From the NCBI GenBank assembly GCA_015143735.1, contig VKHC01000382.1:1-12650 (forward strand): a stretch of DNA of 12,650 nt. Direction: 5' to 3'. The notes under the pieces were generated by a model. That model worked only from the letters and a program-made list of their open reading frames with translations. It was not told the DNA's origin and did no database searches. Shown piece by piece: positions 8,682-12,650 of this stretch; the stretch's first letter is position 1; the number at the start of each line of letters is the position of its first letter. The translations under genes and the position numbers were made by a program. Source of the stretch: Synura sp. LO234KE (taxonomy: Eukaryota; Sar; Synurophyceae; Synurales; Mallomonadaceae).

Positions 8682-11600
8682 TTACAACGTAAGGACGTCT
8701 TGCTCGTACACATCGAATTTCCCGCTACGTTGACCTCCCCCGCCCGTGCTCCCTCCACCCCGCTGATTCTGTCGATAGACATGCGACCATAGCCCTAAGA
8801 CTTCCTCCAATCCATCCAAGCGATCTATGGCATTTACCACAGCCTCTAGGGCGCAATATAAGGCTCTGTTCACCAAAGTGTGAGTGGCTGCATTCAACGC
8901 AATAGCCGTGAAATGAGCATCTAATAACCCTTGGATCCAAGCAACAGCGCCGCGTACTCGTCGCAGACGCCTTTCCTCCACCCCCTCCTCATCTCTACAC
9001 CGCAGCGCTGAGGTCTCGCCTAGGAGGTGTTGATGGACTTGCAACGCAAGTTGTATAGATTTCCTACTCTCAGCACCCTTACCAAACACCACACTGTCGC
9101 TCCTACCACCCTTCAACAACAGCACAAAAAGCCTCACGAGTGTGCAGGCTACAGTAGGCGATACCGATTTGGCTGCGTCCAGCAGTAGCATCGCAGCAAA
9201 ACTGTTCTTTCTGCTCACGAGCGCATTGGCCACATGGATGGCGGCTAAGGCGGACACGGATGTTTGCATCGACTGAAGTTGATGAGACGACTGTTGCGAA
9301 GCAGCCTTTCGCTTTCTCGATGTTGAGGGAACCGAGACACTGTCAACTGCCACGCTGTCATCTTCTGTTAACTTTCTTGTGTCCGTTACATTACACTCGA
9401 TCATCTCATGCCTTCTCGGGTGCAGGGCCGCCCGTTGTTTTAGGAATCGCATCTGAAAAAGGTGACAGCGACGAGATGCAGCGAGGAACAACGTGTAAGG
9501 GACTGATTGCTTTTGGAGGAAATGGTAAATATGCCTTACCGTGGCGGATGAGGGAAGTTGGACGGCTGCCTGTAGAAGAGATACCGCTTGTTTCTCGGAG
9601 AGGTCGGGTGCGTATCGTGCGAGGTAAAGCATGCCCTCCAAACTGTGAACGCGACGGGAGTAAAATAAAGAATAATTTTCAGAAATTAATGGTTGTTAAT
9701 TGATCGCTCCTTTCCTCTATGAGACTTCCATACACTAACATATAAAAGTGCTTAACTAAACAACAGCATACACTCCTCTCATTCCGGACATGTCCTGTCC
9801 GAGGCACACACCTGTTTTCCCTCAGGCAAGACTCCAGTAGGTGGGGGTGGGCCCGCAGGGAGACCATTCCGGACCTCAAAGCTAGCCCCAGCACCCACCA
9901 ATCATCCGATGTGCTGCGCATCCCCTCTTCTTCCCACGCCTGAACCAGGTCCTGGCCATACAGTAGGTGAGGTTAACTATGTCGCTTACACTTGACGGTC
10001 ACAAGTTTAGGGAGAAGTAACAACGACCAAAAAATGAGTGTGCATTATCACCTGCACGGCAGTTACGGATAGCTCCGGGTCTCTCCAGCCCACTGTAGCA
10101 CGATCTTCTGCGGACTCGCCGTCAGCAGTTCTGTCTGTAGAGGGATTGGACTGGGACCCAACACCGCGCAGTGCACGGGTCCGTGTATGAAAGGCCTCTG
10201 TCCAGAGCTCCCTCCTCGCGATGGGAGGCAGCAGCGATAAGAAGCCTCCGCCTCCCCAGGATTCGTTTACCAATGGATCCCCCGCTTCAGGATCCGGGGA
10301 GTCAGCATTGGGTTCCACACACACCACGGGCCCAGGTTTACTAGCCAAACCCATCACACGGTCCCCCCGACCAATCACGTCCTTCAGTGTACTGTTCACG
10401 AGATAAGGACGGTGCACACTTTCTGTTGAGCGCTGTGGCATGTGGGAGCCAACTGTGGGTCCAGGGGGGACACCGCGATCGAAACTAGTGACACGACACC
10501 GTTGCAGAGAGCACGTCACGGGCACGGTGGGAGTGGACGAGGATGAAGATGGGGACGCTTTGTTGACACAGGTGAACAGATAAACATCCAATTGATCGTC
10601 ATCTGTGTTCGCGCTTAAGATTGTTGAGAAGAGAAGCCGTGTCAATGGAGAGACGAAGGGAATACTAGTGGTCTCTACGCCGTACTGTATACTGTACGAG
10701 ACAATCCGATCGCTACAAAGTACATAAAGATGTTCGAAATGTTGGAATGCGTCAAGCAAGTGGTTTGAGGGAAGAATCCGGTCGAATAGTGGTCGTCCTT
10801 CCAGAGATACTTTATACCACCTTAAAGAGGAGGTCCCGGATGTCGACGGGAGGGTACATAGAATGGATAAAAAAGGGGAATAGGAATGTGAACATATTTT
10901 AAAAATCTTTTCATGTTTATTTGCTATGTTGATTTCTTTAGTGTTGGAATTACTCGCTCCTGGAAGCCAAGTCACGTGTCTGGGACCAGGACCTGACCCA
11001 ACAAAGGAATCCAATGAAAATGATGATATTGATATTGCATCCTGCTGTTGCGCTACTATAACTATTTTCGAATTTTTCATAAATATGTTCGAGTGCAATA
11101 TATTTCGTTGTTTGCTTTTCTTTATTGCCCTGACAACACATTGATTAGAAAGGCATTTAAATTAGCAAATATTTTAACTTACTTTTTATCAAATGAGATA
11201 TCCGTATCCACTCCAGCGCCCTGAAAGATAGCTAGGCTATCTCCAAGTACAAAGGCCGCGGTTACTTTGCCTAATTCAAAAATATTCTGAATTTGAAAAG
11301 GAGATTTAAGGACTTCCTGGGCCTCGTGATTAGTACAATCCTCCGGACTGACTACATACGATGAATCACTAACAACACTAATAAAAGACCTATTCCGATA
11401 GGTTGAGTTGGCTGACAGCGATGTTAAATGTATAGAAATGCTTACTTCACGCCGAATACGTATTTGCACAAAACTATTTCTTGATCCCGCAAATGTAATC
11501 TGTATTCTCTATGAGGAGTACCATCTTCACCCTGCATAAATCATATCAATGAAGAATCGTAATATATATATGTCGGAGTACATTGAGTCTTACGTTTATT

Positions 11601-11722
11601 ATTGAAAAGCGAGTTTTGAAAACTACCAATATTGGATAGCGTATACCCAGAACACCAGGCTCTAAAATCTGAACGTCAATTACCACATCAGAAAAATCTA
11701 GCAGTATTTCGAACGACATCAT
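8682..11722 (-). CDS. NOL11: NOL11-like nucleolar protein (SSU processome), six exons
   Basis: Exons in transcript order: 11722-11594, 11531-11446, 11389-11183, 11129-10052, 9951-9812, 9642-8682. They join in phase to 866 codons plus TAA. Introns run from 53 to 169 bases, with donors such as GTAAGT and GTGTGT. The N-terminal two-thirds is rich in beta-strand-like stretches, as expected of a degenerate WD-type propeller. It is followed by a low-complexity, Gly- and Ser-rich linker. The C-terminal third is helical and parallels animal NOL11: AHPHLLESCLRENSLEG spanning the junction of exons 5 and 6, WIQGLLDAHFTAI at 782-794 (human has a W..LLDANFT motif), and the end FDVYEQDVLTL (human ends similarly). 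A basic run RKRK at 656-659 suits nuclear import. In animals NOL11 belongs to the t-UTP part of the small-subunit processome and supports rRNA transcription and early cleavage. It is longer here than the roughly 719-residue human protein. The start is uncertain: ATG at 11722 or 11719 is simplest, but a short upstream exon beginning near 11830 is possible. Confidence 0.72.
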
Positions 11723-11936
11723 CGAAATGCTGGCACAATTAACACCAAATCTTCGATTTATTCCATCCGCCAATCATAGCATAAAATCTACTTGTGTATT
11801 CGGCTGCCCGTCGAATTTTGGAGCACATAAAACAAAAACTATTTGTTACATTTTACTCAAAAACGCTGTTCAAATTTTGCCGTTATCATTCTTTCAAATA
11901 GTATCTTGCTGCAGTATCAATAATGTTATGTGATTA
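11723..11936. promoter_or_regulatory. Probable bidirectional promoter of the NOL11-like and DUSP12-like genes
   Basis: The two start codons face away from each other across 214 AT-rich bases, so both core promoters and leaders must fit here unless a further NOL11 exon lies upstream. The nine-base word C(A/G)AATTTTG occurs at 11812-11820 and 11871-11879. It resembles the AAAATTT core of the yeast rRNA-processing element, though that likeness is weak. No clear TATA box stands out. Confidence 0.55.
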
Positions 11937-12650
11937 ATGAGCTTAGTAATTGACCATTTGTATATAGATTCATTAGAAGGAGCAACAAATAGCGAGTTGT
12001 TAAATGTTTCACATGTGATATCTTTAGGGTGTGACCTCGTAAAATCGAACATCATTTTCTCACTTAAATATTTGAACCTCTTGGACATGCCAGAATCAAA
12101 TATAATCGATATTTTTGAGGAGACAAACACATTCATTGGTGGTGCTCTCTCCCGCAATGAAAATGTTTTAGTTCATTGTGTATACGGTCAAAGCAGGTCC
12201 GCTACCATCGTCGTTTCTTATTTGTTATATTCTGGTCGTACACTGGATGATTCTCTGTTACTTGTATCAAGAAAACACCCAGGAATATGCATTAATCCTG
12301 GATTTTTAGCGCAACTGTACCTCTTCGGAAATAAAGCTAGTTTTTTGGCAGAATATAGATTAGCGAAATTTGCTTTTAGCAAATATTCAATCAATTCAAC
12401 CGTTGTTGAGCACGTAAATTTAATCTATGGCTCAAAAACTTACTGCTGCCTAAACTGCAATATCACGTTGGTAAACGAACATGAAGCGCTAACTCTATCA
12501 GATGCATCAAAATTTGTCAACGAGCATGTGGATGACTTCTGGAAAGGCTATACCTCTACTCTTTTCTCAACAAGAAATGTCCCAAATGACGATTCTATAT
12601 TCGTTGGACCTGTCCCGTGGATTTCCAAGTCCACCTCCAAAGCCTTCATG
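11937..12650 (+). CDS. DUSP12: DUSP12/YVH1-type dual-specificity phosphatase (3' end outside window)
   Basis: ATG at 11937 follows an in-frame TGA at 11931-11933, and the frame stays open for 238 codons to the end of the window without introns. Residues 1-120 form a full dual-specificity phosphatase fold: an opening DHLYIDSLEGA, the general acid Asp50 in LLDMPESN, and the catalytic loop HCVYGQSRS with Cys81 and Arg87 (the HCX5R signature), followed by a conserved helical stretch and INPGFLAQLYLF. The C-terminal part begins a zinc-binding domain with CLNC (Cys171, Cys174) and later IFVGPVPWIS, which corresponds to the F.EP..WM block of DUSP12/YVH1. The remaining zinc ligands would lie past the window edge. 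In yeast, Yvh1 helps release Mrt4 from pre-60S ribosomes through the zinc domain. An oddity is Tyr83 where the loop usually has Ala. It is divergent from the NOL11-like gene. Confidence 0.82.
   Translation, partial: MSLVIDHLYIDSLEGATNSELLNVSHVISLGCDLVKSNIIFSLKYLNLLDMPESNIIDIFEETNTFIGGALSRNENVLVHCVYGQSRSATIVVSYLLYSGRTLDDSLLLVSRKHPGICINPGFLAQLYLFGNKASFLAEYRLAKFAFSKYSINSTVVEHVNLIYGSKTYCCLNCNITLVNEHEALTLSDASKFVNEHVDDFWKGYTSTLFSTRNVPNDDSIFVGPVPWISKSTSKAFM

Noticed and set aside
2140-8700. Identical 12-base word CGTAAGGACGTC near 2141 and 8688
   Set aside because: One copy is a splice donor region and the other is coding on the opposite strand. No extended similarity, so chance.
9260-9703. Plus-strand open frame of 147 codons
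   Set aside because: It is antisense to the last exon of the NOL11-like gene, whose C-terminal motifs fit the family.
11179-11469. A 96-codon minus-strand frame taken as a single exon
   Set aside because: Its first part is intron 2 of the NOL11-like gene. Only 11389-11183 joins in phase with the exons on both sides.
1-12650. CRISPR array, bacterial defence system, viral genome or rRNA
   Set aside because: No regularly spaced repeats, no prokaryotic gene structure, no viral gene set and no rRNA-like conserved stretches were seen.

Overview
This is eukaryotic nuclear DNA from an intron-rich, fairly compact genome. Reading frames are joined across introns of about 53 to 240 bases with GT-AG ends (one GC-AG), pyrimidine-rich acceptors and correct phase at every junction. 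There are no bacterial operons or ribosome binding sites, and the standard code fits. The species cannot be fixed. An MLO-family membrane protein carrying EF-hands outside the usual plant architecture suggests an alga, a stramenopile or another protist, but this is inference.

Layout. 1-264: the 3' end of an unrecognised reading frame. 308-4642 (+): a 13-exon gene for an MLO-family seven-helix protein of about 845 residues, with a C-terminal EF-hand in place of the plant calmodulin-binding tail. 4643-8303: a gene-poor stretch holding a hairpin-forming inverted repeat, a weak tRNA-like relic, and a broken Ty3/Gypsy-type reverse transcriptase on the minus strand (about 5886-6260). 8304-8603 (+): a possible 99-residue two-helix membrane protein. 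11722-8682 (-): a six-exon gene for a NOL11-like nucleolar protein of about 866 residues. 11937-12650 (+): an intronless dual-specificity phosphatase of the DUSP12/YVH1 type, running off the window.

How the genes relate. The NOL11-like and DUSP12/YVH1-like genes are divergent, with about 214 bases between their start codons. In studied eukaryotes both families serve ribosome assembly: NOL11 in the small-subunit processome, and Yvh1 in late large-subunit maturation. This looks like a shared-promoter ribosome-biogenesis pair. The MLO-EF-hand gene is a separate unit, likely a calcium-linked plasma-membrane protein. The gap between them looks like a graveyard of old mobile DNA.

The three main genes were rebuilt by hand from splice sites and family motifs. 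Internal exons are well supported by phase and motif continuity. The least certain points are the first exon of the NOL11-like gene and the last exon of the MLO gene.
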